The notes beneath the pieces were generated by a model. That model saw only the letters and a program-made list of their open reading frames with translations. It had not been told where the DNA came from and made no database searches. Of a stretch of 64,000 nt of DNA, positions 40,784 to 50,900 are shown one piece after another. Position 1 is the stretch's first letter. Each line of letters opens with the position of its first letter. Both the position numbers and the translations under genes were made by a program. Source of the stretch: Actinoplanes sp. NBC_00393 (GTDB lineage Bacteria; Actinomycetota; Actinomycetes; Mycobacteriales; Micromonosporaceae); contig NZ_CP107942.1 in the NCBI RefSeq assembly GCF_036053395.1, positions 1,578,501-1,642,500 of the forward strand, read 5' to 3'.

Positions 40784-41978
40784 TCCGGCCGCGCAGTTCG
40801 CCGAGGCCGATCACGGCGCCGGCCGGGCCGGGCGCGGTCGCGGTGATCACGACCTCGTCGCCGTCCTCCAAAAACGTGCGGGTGGCGCCGTCCGGCAGTT
40901 TGACCGGCTCCTGGCCGCCCCAGGACAGCTCGATCAGGGAGCCGCGCTGGTCGGGGTCCTCGCCGCTGATGGTGCCGGAGGCGTACAGGTCGCCGGTGCG
41001 CAGCGAGGCGCCGTTGGCGGTCAGGTGGGCCAGCATCTGGGCGCCGGTCCAGTACATGCCGGCGAACTCGGGCCGGGACACGATGTGGCCGTTGAGCCGG
41101 ACCTCCAGGTGGATGTCGAAGCCCCAGGGTTCGGTCGACGCGTCGTCCAGGTAGGGCAGCAGTGGCACGGTCCGGGCCGGCGGGGTGACCCGGGCCCGGT
41201 CGAGGGCGGCCAGCGGGACGATCCACGGCGAGATCGAGGTGGCGAACGACTTGCCCAGGAACGGGCCGAGCGGCACGTACTCCCAGGCCTGGATGTCACG
41301 CGCCGACCAGTCGTTGACCAGGCACACGCCGAAGACGTGCTGGTCGAAGGCGGTCAGCTCGACGGGCCGGCCCAGCGCTGAGGGGGTGCCGACGACGAAG
41401 CCGAGTTCGGCCTCGATGTCGAGGCGCTGGGACGGCCCGAAGCTGATCTCGCCGTCCGGGCTGCGCCGCTGGCCGCACGGGCGGACCACCTCGGTGCCGG
41501 AGACGACGACGGTGCCGGCCCGGCCGTGGTATCCGATCGGCAGGTGCTTCCAGTTCGGTGTGAGCGGGTCCTGGCCGGGCCGGAACATCCGGCCCAGGTT
41601 GGTGGCGTGGTTCTCCGAGGCGTAGAAGTCGACGTAGTCGGCGACCGTGAACGGCAGATGCATCCGTGCGTCCCCGGCCGGCACGAGATGGCCGTCGAGC
41701 AGCTCCCGGTAGACCTCGTCGGTGAGCCAGGTGGTGATCCGGGCCCGCACGTCGGCCCAGGTGCGCGGCCCGGCGGCGAGCAGCGCGTCGAGCGACGGAC
41801 CGGCGACGGCAGCGGCGAGTTCCGGGGCCAGGTTGCGGATCGCCGCGGGCAGGTCGAGGATCCGGTCGCCGATCGCGACACCGACCCGCGGGTGCGGGTC
41901 GGCAGGCGTGCTGAACACCCCGTACGGCAGGGTGGCGACGCCGAACGGGTGGTCAGCGGGAACGTCGAGCCAGGTCAC
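40761..41978 (-). CDS. fahA: Fumarylacetoacetase
   Basis: The 405-residue enzyme hydrolyses fumarylacetoacetate to fumarate and acetoacetate, the last step of tyrosine catabolism. It has the FAH N-terminal domain and the catalytic core RLDIEAELGFVVG, LVNDWSARDIQAWEYVPLGP, FLGKSFATSISPW and GDLYASGTISG, with the metal-binding Asp/Glu residues. The GTG start overlaps the stop of the preceding unknown gene by 4 bp. It is the last gene of the hpd-hmgA-unknown-fahA operon. Confidence 0.95.
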   Translation of the reverse strand: MTWLDVPADHPFGVATLPYGVFSTPADPHPRVGVAIGDRILDLPAAIRNLAPELAAAVAGPSLDALLAAGPRTWADVRARITTWLTDEVYRELLDGHLVPAGDARMHLPFTVADYVDFYASENHATNLGRMFRPGQDPLTPNWKHLPIGYHGRAGTVVVSGTEVVRPCGQRRSPDGEISFGPSQRLDIEAELGFVVGTPSALGRPVELTAFDQHVFGVCLVNDWSARDIQAWEYVPLGPFLGKSFATSISPWIVPLAALDRARVTPPARTVPLLPYLDDASTEPWGFDIHLEVRLNGHIVSRPEFAGMYWTGAQMLAHLTANGASLRTGDLYASGTISGEDPDQRGSLIELSWGGQEPVKLPDGATRTFLEDGDEVVITATAPGPAGAVIGLGELRGRITAANRD

Positions 41979-42733
41979 CGAAGGTCCTCCGGGAGAAGTC
42001 CGAGACTGAGCAGGCCGCCGACCGGCTCGCTGATGCTGCAGGTGCCGAAACTGATGAAATGGTGCCGGACCGCCTTGGCGAGGACCTCGTCGATGCGGGC
42101 GACCGCGGCGGCGACCCGTTCGGCGTCCTGGTCGGCGAGGGCCCGCTCGATGTCGTAGCCCTGCAGGGCCTGGGCGGTGGCCAGGATGACGTTCAGGTAG
42201 CCGTGGTGCTCGAAGCCGGTGGCCGGGTCGCGGTGCCGGATCGGGTCGTGCAGGCCCGCGGTCAGCTTGAACGCGATGCCGCCGCGGACCGCCGCCCAGA
42301 GCGCGCGGGCCAGCTCCGCCTCGCTGGGGAACGCGTCCGCGCGTACCCCACCGGTCCTGATCTTCAGGCGCAAGCCGGCATCCCGCAGGGCCGCGACGCG
42401 CGTCGCGGTGATCTCCCCGCACGGCACCTCGGCGTACGTGGTGACCGCTCCCGCCTCGGTCGCGCCCACCATCTCGACGGCGACGATGTCGATCTCCGGC
42501 GCCGCCGGCAGCTCGGGCGAAGTCGTGACCAGCGAGACCGCGAGCGGGGGTCCGCCCGCCGCCGCCGCGACGAGTTCGTCCCAGCGGGCCAGGGAGCAGA
42601 TGAACGGGCCGAGCATCGGCTCCAGGGGTGACCCGCGACGCTCGCGGTGCGCCGCGACCGCTGCAGCCATCGGCACGTTGCCGGGCGGGAAGATCGCGGC
42701 GTCGTCGAACAGCCGCAGGAACAGCGGGTTCAC
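41975..42733 (-). CDS. Conserved-looking protein of unknown function between hmgA and fahA
   Basis: The 252-residue protein starts with GTG (overlapping the hmgA stop) and overlaps fahA at its end. Motif-like segments are LRLFDDAAIFPPGNVPM, RLKIRTGGVRADAFPSE, GIAFKLTAGLHDPIRH, HHGYLNVILA and FGTCSISEPVGGLL. These strands and Lys/His residues suggest a TIM-barrel-like fold, but I recognise no named family. The operon lacks any visible maleylacetoacetate isomerase (GST-zeta), the step between hmgA and fahA, so this protein is a candidate for it, or for an accessory role. That function is inference from position only. Confidence 0.75.
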   Translation of the reverse strand: MNPLFLRLFDDAAIFPPGNVPMAAAVAAHRERRGSPLEPMLGPFICSLARWDELVAAAAGGPPLAVSLVTTSPELPAAPEIDIVAVEMVGATEAGAVTTYAEVPCGEITATRVAALRDAGLRLKIRTGGVRADAFPSEAELARALWAAVRGGIAFKLTAGLHDPIRHRDPATGFEHHGYLNVILATAQALQGYDIERALADQDAERVAAAVARIDEVLAKAVRHHFISFGTCSISEPVGGLLSLGLLPEDLR

Positions 42734-43935
42734 GACTTCGGGCCCCGCCCGGCCCAGGTCCAGGCGTACTTCCCGTCGTCGCTGAGGCTGCCACCCTCGC
42801 CAAGGCCGAGCGGCCGGAACGTGTCGACCATGACCGCGGTCTCGTCGAACTGCTCCGCGCCCAGGCTGGCCTCGATCGCGCTCGGCTGCGGGCCGTGCGG
42901 GTAACCGCCGGGGTGCAGCGAGATCGAGCCGACATTGATCCCGGAGCCCTTGCGGGCCTCGTAGTCGCCGCCGACGTAGAACATCACCTCGTCGCTGTCG
43001 ACGTTCGAGTGGTAGTAGGGGACCGGCACCGCGAGCGGGTGGTAGTCGACCTTGCGCGGCACGAAGTTGCAGATCACGAAGTTGTTGCCCTCGAAGACCT
43101 GGTGCACCGGCGGCGGCTGGTGGATGCGGCCGGTGATCGGCTCGTAGTCGGCGATGTTGAACGCGTACGGGTACAGGCACCCGTCCCACCCGACCACGTC
43201 GAACGGGTGGTCCGGCAGGATGTGCACGCTGCCGGCGAGCCCACCCGGCCCGTCGCCGCGGTGCTTGATGTAGACCTCGACGTCCCGCTCGTTCACCTGC
43301 TGCGGCGCGCTCGGCAGCCGCAGGTCCCGCTCGCAGTACGGCGAGTGCTCGAGGAACTGCCCGTACCGGGAGAGGTAGCGCTTCGGCGGGGCGATGTGGC
43401 TGTTCGCCTCGATCGCGTAGAGCCGCAGCGGCTCGTGACCGCCCGGCACCCATCGGTGCGTGGTGGCCCGCGGGATGATCACGTAGTCGCCGATGGCCAC
43501 CTCCAGGTCACCGAAGACCGTCTCCACCACGCCCTCGCCGGCCTCGACGTAGACGCATTCGTCGCCGGTCGCGTTGCGGTACAGCGGAGACGCCGTGCCG
43601 CACACCACGTAGTTGATCCGCACGTCCGCGTTGCCCAGGACCAGCCGCCGGTCCCGGACCGCGTCGCAGGACTTCCACTCCTCGCCGGGGAACAGGTCGT
43701 GCAGCTTCAGGTGCCGGGGCAGCAGCGGCTGGTTGGACGTGGTGGCCTGGTCCGGCAGCTGCCAGATCCGGGCGCCGACCACCGCCGACGGGACGTGCCG
43801 GTGGTAGAGCAGGGAGGAGTCCGAGGAGAAGCCCTCCTCACCCATCAGCTCCTCGTAGTAGAGGCGGCCGTCGGGGTCGCGGTGCTGGGTGTGCCGCTTG
43901 GGCGGGATGTTTCCGGCCCGCTGGTAGTGCGCCAT
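42730..43935 (-). CDS. hmgA: Homogentisate 1,2-dioxygenase
   Basis: The 401-residue enzyme opens the aromatic ring of homogentisate to maleylacetoacetate using Fe(II) and O2. It has the cupin-type segments ECVYVEAGEGVVETVFGDLE, VIIPRATTHRW, DYHPLAVPVPYYHSNVDSDE and GSISLHPGGYPHGPQP that include the His/Glu iron ligands. It starts 24 bp after hpd in the same direction. Confidence 0.95.
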   Translation of the reverse strand: MAHYQRAGNIPPKRHTQHRDPDGRLYYEELMGEEGFSSDSSLLYHRHVPSAVVGARIWQLPDQATTSNQPLLPRHLKLHDLFPGEEWKSCDAVRDRRLVLGNADVRINYVVCGTASPLYRNATGDECVYVEAGEGVVETVFGDLEVAIGDYVIIPRATTHRWVPGGHEPLRLYAIEANSHIAPPKRYLSRYGQFLEHSPYCERDLRLPSAPQQVNERDVEVYIKHRGDGPGGLAGSVHILPDHPFDVVGWDGCLYPYAFNIADYEPITGRIHQPPPVHQVFEGNNFVICNFVPRKVDYHPLAVPVPYYHSNVDSDEVMFYVGGDYEARKGSGINVGSISLHPGGYPHGPQPSAIEASLGAEQFDETAVMVDTFRPLGLGEGGSLSDDGKYAWTWAGRGPKS

Positions 43936-43959
43936 CTCGAACTCCTCCCCTCGGATCCT

Positions 43960-45309
<1,350 letters not shown>

Positions 45310-45404
45310 AGTGTTGACCCGGTTGGCTAGGTTGGCGGATGCCTGACTGGTTTCCCCGGTCCGGCGGCATTCGTGCTTGACTTAGGCATCAGCGAGGGGA
45401 GTCG

Positions 45405-45593
45405 ATGATGCGCATCGCCACGGTGATGGGTCTGCTGGCGGCCGGTGTCGCCGTCGCGGCCGGGGTCGCGGTCGGCCATACCTCCCTCGCGTGCGAGCCG
45501 GAACGCGGGCCGGCGCCGGTGATCTACGTCGTCCCCGACGACGGCGGCACCATCGATCCGGTTCTCACTTCCACGGAGGAAGTCGACCTGTAA
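45405..45593 (+). CDS. Small secreted or membrane-anchored peptide
   Basis: The 62-residue product starts at ATG 45405 (or 45408) after gaggggag. Residues about 3-24 are a hydrophobic signal-like helix, followed by a short acidic Pro-rich tail (YVVPDDGGTIDPVLTSTEEV). No family is recognised. It stands alone between hpd and the GH3 gene. Confidence 0.5.
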   Translation: MMRIATVMGLLAAGVAVAAGVAVGHTSLACEPERGPAPVIYVVPDDGGTIDPVLTSTEEVDL

Positions 45594-45705
45594 CCAGGTC
45601 TGTTCTGTGCTAGTTCTCGTTCATGACGTCCTATCGGTGACCGTCACTGCGCGCTGAGGATGAAGCGATCCCGTGCTCGGTCGGCCGTCAAGGAGGACGT
45701 CCGTG

Positions 45706-47865
45706 ATGAAACGTATCAGCCTGCTCCTGCTCCCACTCACCTTCATCGTGGTCCCGGCCACGCCGGCCCACGCCGCCGACGACTGCTCCACTGTCCCGTG
45801 GATGGACGTCCGCAAATCGCCCGAGAAACGCGCTCAGGCGCTGCTCGCGGCCAGCACCCAGCACCAGAAGTACCGCTGGCTGGTCGAGCAGCCCGCCAAC
45901 AGCCCGCAACAGACGACCTGGCCCGGCGACGTCGTCTATCCCGTCCAGGTGCCGTGCACGCCGACCGTGGTCTACTCCGACGGCCCGGACGGCGTACGGT
46001 TCACGCCCGGTGTCACCGCGTTCCCGGCGACCATCGCCACCGCCGCGACCTGGAACCAGCCGCTCGCCTACGCCAAGGGCGCCGCCCAGGGCGCCGAGGC
46101 CTTCGACAAGGGCAAGAACGTGCTGCTCGCGCCCGGCCTGGCCAGCGGGCGCACCCCGCTCTCCGGCCGCACCCCCGAGTACCTCGGCGAGGACCCGCTG
46201 CTCACCGGCCTGATCGCGGCGGCCGGCACCCGCGGCATCCAGAAGGACGACAGGGTCCTCGCCACGCTCAAGCACTACGTCGCCAACGAGCAGGAACTCG
46301 ACCGGCAGACCAGCTCGTCGAACGCCGACGAGCGCACCCTGCGCCAGATCTACGACCTGCCCTTCGAGATCGCCATCGACCGGGGGCGGCCGGAGAGCGT
46401 GATGTGCTCCTACAACCAGATCAACGGCGTGTACGCCTGCGAGAACGAACGCCTGAACGAGGTGCTCAAGGGCGACATCGGCTTCGACGGCTACGTGATG
46501 TCCGACTTCGGTTCGGTGCACTCCACCGCGCCGAGCCTGGTCAACGGCCTCGACCAGGAACTGAACCGGCCGATCTGGTTCACCCCGGCCCGCCTCGACG
46601 CGGCCCTGGCGGCCGGTGAGATCACCCAGCGGCAGATCGATGCGGCGGCGTTCCGGGTGGTTCGGTCGTACCTCCGCGGTGGTCTCTTCGATCACCCGCT
46701 GCCCGCCACCCCGGTGCCGGACGCCTCCACCGCCGCGCACAAGGCCGTCGCCCGGCAGGTGGCCGAGCAGGGCTCGGTGCTGCTGAAGAACGACAGGCTG
46801 CTGCCGCTGCGGCCGAAGGCCGGCGACACCATCGCGGTGATCGGGCCGACCGCGTCGTCCACGCCCACCGACGGGATCAGCGCGAACTCGGTGTGCAGCC
46901 TGTCGTGGCGCTTCGGCAACCCGCAGACCCTGCAGTGCGAGGATCTGATCTCGCCGGAGACCGGCATCCGCGACCGGGCGGCCCGGGCCGGTGCGACGGT
47001 CACCTTCGACAACGGCAGCGACCCGGCGGCAGCGGCTGCGGCAGCGGCGAACGCCGACGTGGCGGTGGTCTTCGGATATCAGCGGGCCGGCGAGTTCAAC
47101 GACCTGCCCGACCTGCGGCTGCAGGGCAACGGGGACGCGCTGATCAGTGCGGTGGCCGCGGCGAATCCGCGTACCGTGGTGGTCCTGCAGACCGGCAGCG
47201 CGGTCGAGATGCCCTGGATCGCCCGGGTGCCCGCGGTGCTGGAGAGCTGGTACGGCGGCGAGCAGATGGGCCCGGCCATCGCCGCGCTGCTCTTCGGCGA
47301 CACCAACCCGTCCGGCAGGCTGCCGATGACCTTCCCGCGCTCGCTCGCCGACACCCCGACCGCCGGCGACCCGGCACGCTACCCCGGCATCCGCGCCGAG
47401 GGCGACCCGATCCGGCAGGTGTCCTACAGCGAGGGCCTTCAGGTCGGCTACCGCTGGTACCAGGCCCAGGGCATCGACCCGCTCTTCGCCTTCGGCCACG
47501 GCCTGTCCTACACCACGTTCAAATACCGCGACGTGCGCGTCAGCGGGGACGGGCGCAGCGAGCTGCGCATCAGGTTCCAGCTGTCCAACACCGGGCGGCG
47601 TACGGGCACCGAGGTCGCCCAGGCCTACGTGACCCTGCCGTCGGCCGCCGGTGAGCCGTTCCGGCGCCTGGTCGGCTGGGAGCGGGTGACCCTCGCGCCG
47701 GGTCAGCAGCGCACCGTCGAGATCAAGCTCGACCGGGGCGATCTGAAGGACCTGCACCTGCTCGAATACTGGGCGGGCGGCTGGAAGACGGCTTCCGGCA
47801 CGTACCGGGTGCACGTCGGCGGATCGTCCGAGACCGCCCAGAGCGGCACGTTCCGGGTGCGCTGA
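45706..47865 (+). CDS. Secreted glycoside hydrolase family 3 beta-glucosidase
   Basis: The 719-residue protein has a signal peptide ending at about residue 24 (ATPAHAADDC). The GH3 N-terminal barrel contains TLKHYVANEQE and the nucleophile Asp in GYVMSDFGSV. The C-terminal domain includes QGSVLLKNDRLLPL and GRLPMTFPRS, and a fibronectin-III-like end domain follows (VSGDGRSELRIRFQLSNTGR). It removes terminal beta-linked glucose or similar sugars from oligosaccharides outside the cell. ATG 45706 follows aaggaggac. Confidence 0.93.
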   Translation: MKRISLLLLPLTFIVVPATPAHAADDCSTVPWMDVRKSPEKRAQALLAASTQHQKYRWLVEQPANSPQQTTWPGDVVYPVQVPCTPTVVYSDGPDGVRFTPGVTAFPATIATAATWNQPLAYAKGAAQGAEAFDKGKNVLLAPGLASGRTPLSGRTPEYLGEDPLLTGLIAAAGTRGIQKDDRVLATLKHYVANEQELDRQTSSSNADERTLRQIYDLPFEIAIDRGRPESVMCSYNQINGVYACENERLNEVLKGDIGFDGYVMSDFGSVHSTAPSLVNGLDQELNRPIWFTPARLDAALAAGEITQRQIDAAAFRVVRSYLRGGLFDHPLPATPVPDASTAAHKAVARQVAEQGSVLLKNDRLLPLRPKAGDTIAVIGPTASSTPTDGISANSVCSLSWRFGNPQTLQCEDLISPETGIRDRAARAGATVTFDNGSDPAAAAAAAANADVAVVFGYQRAGEFNDLPDLRLQGNGDALISAVAAANPRTVVVLQTGSAVEMPWIARVPAVLESWYGGEQMGPAIAALLFGDTNPSGRLPMTFPRSLADTPTAGDPARYPGIRAEGDPIRQVSYSEGLQVGYRWYQAQGIDPLFAFGHGLSYTTFKYRDVRVSGDGRSELRIRFQLSNTGRRTGTEVAQAYVTLPSAAGEPFRRLVGWERVTLAPGQQRTVEIKLDRGDLKDLHLLEYWAGGWKTASGTYRVHVGGSSETAQSGTFRVR

Positions 47866-47882
47866 CGCCTTAACATCGTCGG

Positions 47883-48593
47883 ATGCGCCGACGCCGATGG
47901 ATCATCGCGGCGGTCGTCGTGGCCGCGCTCCTCGGAGCCACCACGGCGACCGCCGCCCTCGCTGCCCCCACGGTCACCGCGGCTGCCTGCCCGCAGTGCT
48001 ACGGCCTCACCGCCCGCGGCGGCGGCCTGTACAGCGACCGCGACGACCCCGCCCACCGCCCGATGCTCGACGCGGCGGACCGGCGCATCGCCGCCTTCTA
48101 CGGCAGCCGCACCGTGCAGCCGCGGATCCTGATCTGCACGACCGGCGACTGCTACCGCCGGATCGGCGGCGGCGGCGAGAAGGGCCGCACGATCCGGACC
48201 TGGGCCCTGCTGCTCTCGCCGAACGGGGCGAACGAGACCATCGCCACCCACGAGCTCTCCCACGGCGAGTTCCACCAGCGACTCGGCTCAGCCCGCGACC
48301 GGGTGCCGCAGTGGTTCGACGAAGGGCTCGCCGTCCTGGTCTCCGACGACGCCCGCTACCTGCAGGCCGGCCGCGGCGAGGCCCGCTGCCGCCTGCCGCT
48401 CGCCGAGGCCCTCCCGGTCGTCACCACCGACTGGTCGGCGCCGACCGGCGGCGCCGTCGACCACCACTACCTGCAGGCCGGGTGCGTGGTCGCCAAGTGG
48501 GTCGACGACAACGGCGGACCGGCGGCCGTCCTCGACCTCATCGACCGGCTGCGCGACGGCGCCGCTTTCGAGACGGCCGTCACCGTCGGCTGA
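47883..48593 (+). CDS. Exported gluzincin-like (peptidase MA-type) protein
   Basis: The 236-residue product has a signal peptide (about 1-33). The mature domain holds ATHELSHGEFH, an HExxH zinc-protease motif, and downstream WFDEGLAVLV, which supplies the third ligand (Glu) as in gluzincins of the peptidase-MA/basic-secretory type. Cysteines around CPQC and CTTGDC may form disulfides. It may be an active metallopeptidase on the outside of the cell. It starts 17 bp after the GH3 gene. Confidence 0.78.
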   Translation: MRRRRWIIAAVVVAALLGATTATAALAAPTVTAAACPQCYGLTARGGGLYSDRDDPAHRPMLDAADRRIAAFYGSRTVQPRILICTTGDCYRRIGGGGEKGRTIRTWALLLSPNGANETIATHELSHGEFHQRLGSARDRVPQWFDEGLAVLVSDDARYLQAGRGEARCRLPLAEALPVVTTDWSAPTGGAVDHHYLQAGCVVAKWVDDNGGPAAVLDLIDRLRDGAAFETAVTVG

Positions 48594-48632
48594 AAAGCTC
48601 AGACCGCCTCCGCCGGGACCGATTCCAACGGG

Positions 48633-49655
48633 GTGATCCGAAGGTACGTGCGCCGCGTGGTAGCCGGCGGCCGCGCTGACAACCCCGCGGTGGTCAGCGG
48701 CTTCACCCTGGGCCTGTTGTTCACGCTGGCCGGAATCTACACCTTCGTCACGATGCTGCTTCCGACCCCGGCCGGGTTCCAGCCGGCGTCGGTGGCCCTG
48801 ATCGCCGTGGTCGCGCTGGTCTGGGGCCTGGTCGCGATGGTGCTGCCCTGGGCGCGGATCCCACACCTGCTGCGGCTCGCCAACGGGCCGGCGGCGATGG
48901 CGGTGATCGCTCTGCACAACATCGCCGCCGGCCAGGACGCCTACCGCTACACGATGTTCTTCTTCCTGGTGTTTCTCTGGGCCGGCCTGTGCGAGGCACG
49001 CGGTCTGAGCCTCAAGATGAGCCCGTTCCTGGCGGTCGCGTACCTCGGCCCGCTGCTGGCCGACGGCAAGTCGGCGGCCGACCTCGCCTCGATCAGCTAC
49101 GCCCTGCCGATCTACCTCGCCGTCGGCGAGGTCCTCGCCTGGCGCACCGAGCGGATGCGCCGCCTCCAGCGCCGGCTGCAGCAGCTCGCCCACCAGGACC
49201 CGCTCACCGGCCTGCCGAACCGCACAGTCTTCACCAGCGCCCTGCACGAGCACTGCGCCCGCCCCGAACCGGTCGCCGTGCTCTTCCTCGACCTGGACGG
49301 CTTCAAGCAGATCAACGACCGCCTCGGCCATGCGGCCGGCGACCAGGTGCTGGTCCAGGTGAGCGCGGCGCTGCGGGCCCACACCCGCCCGGGGTACGCC
49401 GACCTGCCCTGCCGCCTCGCCGGCGACGAGTTCGTCCTGCTGCTGCCGAACACCGACCTGCCCACCGCCCGCGCCGTAGCCGACCACCTCGAACACCGCC
49501 TCAACCAGCTGCACGCGGCCGACGGCACCCCGGTGCACGGCAGCGTCGGCGTCGCCGTCGGCACCGGCATGGACGCCGAGGACCTGATCGCTGCCGCCGA
49601 CCACGCCATGTACACCGCGAAGAAGGCCAAACCGGTCAGCCGCCGAGCCGCCTGA
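48633..49655 (+). CDS. Membrane diguanylate cyclase (GGDEF)
   Basis: The 340-residue protein starts with GTG. About five or six membrane helices fill residues 20-165, followed by a GGDEF domain (DPLTGLPNRTVFTSALHEHC, LDLDGFKQINDRLGHAAGDQ). The signature is AGDEF (263-267), a variant still used by active cyclases, so c-di-GMP synthesis is likely but not certain. No EAL domain is attached. It precedes an AraC regulator by 18 bp. Confidence 0.88.
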   Translation: MIRRYVRRVVAGGRADNPAVVSGFTLGLLFTLAGIYTFVTMLLPTPAGFQPASVALIAVVALVWGLVAMVLPWARIPHLLRLANGPAAMAVIALHNIAAGQDAYRYTMFFFLVFLWAGLCEARGLSLKMSPFLAVAYLGPLLADGKSAADLASISYALPIYLAVGEVLAWRTERMRRLQRRLQQLAHQDPLTGLPNRTVFTSALHEHCARPEPVAVLFLDLDGFKQINDRLGHAAGDQVLVQVSAALRAHTRPGYADLPCRLAGDEFVLLLPNTDLPTARAVADHLEHRLNQLHAADGTPVHGSVGVAVGTGMDAEDLIAAADHAMYTAKKAKPVSRRAA

Positions 49656-49673
49656 GACCGATATCCTTCGACC

Positions 49674-50900
49674 GTGTCGCTCGTCCGTTCCGCTGGTCTG
49701 CAGAAGTTCCGGGAGACCGTGGAGGGACTGGGCGGCGATCCGGCGCTCTTCGCGCGGCAGGCCGGCCTGCCCGTCGACGCCCTGGATGCTGATGACCTGC
49801 TGATTCAGGACACCGCGCTGGCGGCCGTGCTGGAGATCGCGGCGGCGGCGCTGCGTTGTCCGGACCTGGGGCTGCGGGTGGCGGCGGCGCAGGATCTGAG
49901 CCTGCTCGGGCCGCTGGCCGTGGCCATCCAGCACTCGCCCTCGGTCGGCGACGCCCTGGAGTGCACCTCGCGCTACATGTTCGTGCATGCGCGGGACATG
50001 CACATCGCGCTGATCGCCGACCCGCAGGGTGTCGCGGGGGTGCGCGGCGTGCGGTACGTGTTCGGCGCCGGGGTGCGGCCGCTGCCGCAGGCCACCGACA
50101 TGACCATGCTGTTCCTGCACCGGGCGGTGCGGTTCCTGGTCGGCGGGCAGTACGGGTTGCGCTCGGTGGACCTGCCGCACGAGCCGGCCGCGCCGCGGGA
50201 ACGGTATGCGGAGGCGTTCGGCGCGGCGGTCCGGTTCGGGCGGCCGGAGGCGCTGCTGCGGGTGCCGGCGAGCCTGCTCAACCGGCCGCTGGAAGGTGTG
50301 GATGCCACGCTGCGCGGCCTGGCCCTGGCGTTCCTGTCCCGGCAGGCGCCGGGTGCGGGCACAGCGATGGCCTCGCGGGTCCGCGCGGTGCTCGCGCAGG
50401 CGCTGGGCACCGGGTCGACCGAGCTGGCCGACGTCGCCCGGCTGCTGGCCGTGCACCCGCGCACCCTGCAGCGTGAGCTCGCCGCCGAGGGGCAGACGTT
50501 CGCGGCCGTTCTGGACGGGCTGCGCCGGTCCCGGGCCCGCGCCTACCTGACCACGACCGACATGCCGCTGACCCAGGTGAGCCGCCTGCTGGGCTTCGCC
50601 GAGCAGGCGGTGCTGAGCCGGTGCGCCCGCCGGTGGTGGGGCACGAGCCCGTCGGCGTTACGCGCCGCCGCCCGCCGGCAGTTCCACGACGGCCACATCG
50701 TTCTCGATGAGGCTGCCGAGGACGAGCGTGCCGTCGTGCTCGGCCACCGAGGTGACGAAACCGTAGGAGCCGTCGTCGGCGCGCAGATCGTGGACCGGGT
50801 TGCCGGAGAGGTCGAAGGCCATCACCCAGGCGAGGATGGTGGCCTTGGGGCGTACCGCGTCGGGCAGGTTCCAGACCAGCACCCGCAGGAGGCCGGGTAG
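49674..50900 (+). CDS. AraC-family regulator with extended C-terminus over the opposite gene
   Basis: The 408-residue frame starts with GTG. Residues 1-200 form the Arabinose_bd domain (FARQAGLPVDALDADDLLIQ, LGPLAVAIQHSPSVGDALEC), and about 240-340 the AraC helix-turn-helix (VARLLAVHPRTLQRELAAEG, VSRLLGFAEQAVLSRCARRW). Relatives end near SPSALRAAARRQ, but this frame runs on for about 65 low-complexity residues antisense to the SMP-30-like gene. The tail probably reflects loss of the original stop codon. Confidence 0.85.
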   Translation: MSLVRSAGLQKFRETVEGLGGDPALFARQAGLPVDALDADDLLIQDTALAAVLEIAAAALRCPDLGLRVAAAQDLSLLGPLAVAIQHSPSVGDALECTSRYMFVHARDMHIALIADPQGVAGVRGVRYVFGAGVRPLPQATDMTMLFLHRAVRFLVGGQYGLRSVDLPHEPAAPRERYAEAFGAAVRFGRPEALLRVPASLLNRPLEGVDATLRGLALAFLSRQAPGAGTAMASRVRAVLAQALGTGSTELADVARLLAVHPRTLQRELAAEGQTFAAVLDGLRRSRARAYLTTTDMPLTQVSRLLGFAEQAVLSRCARRWWGTSPSALRAAARRQFHDGHIVLDEAAEDERAVVLGHRGDETVGAVVGAQIVDRVAGEVEGHHPGEDGGLGAYRVGQVPDQHPQEAG

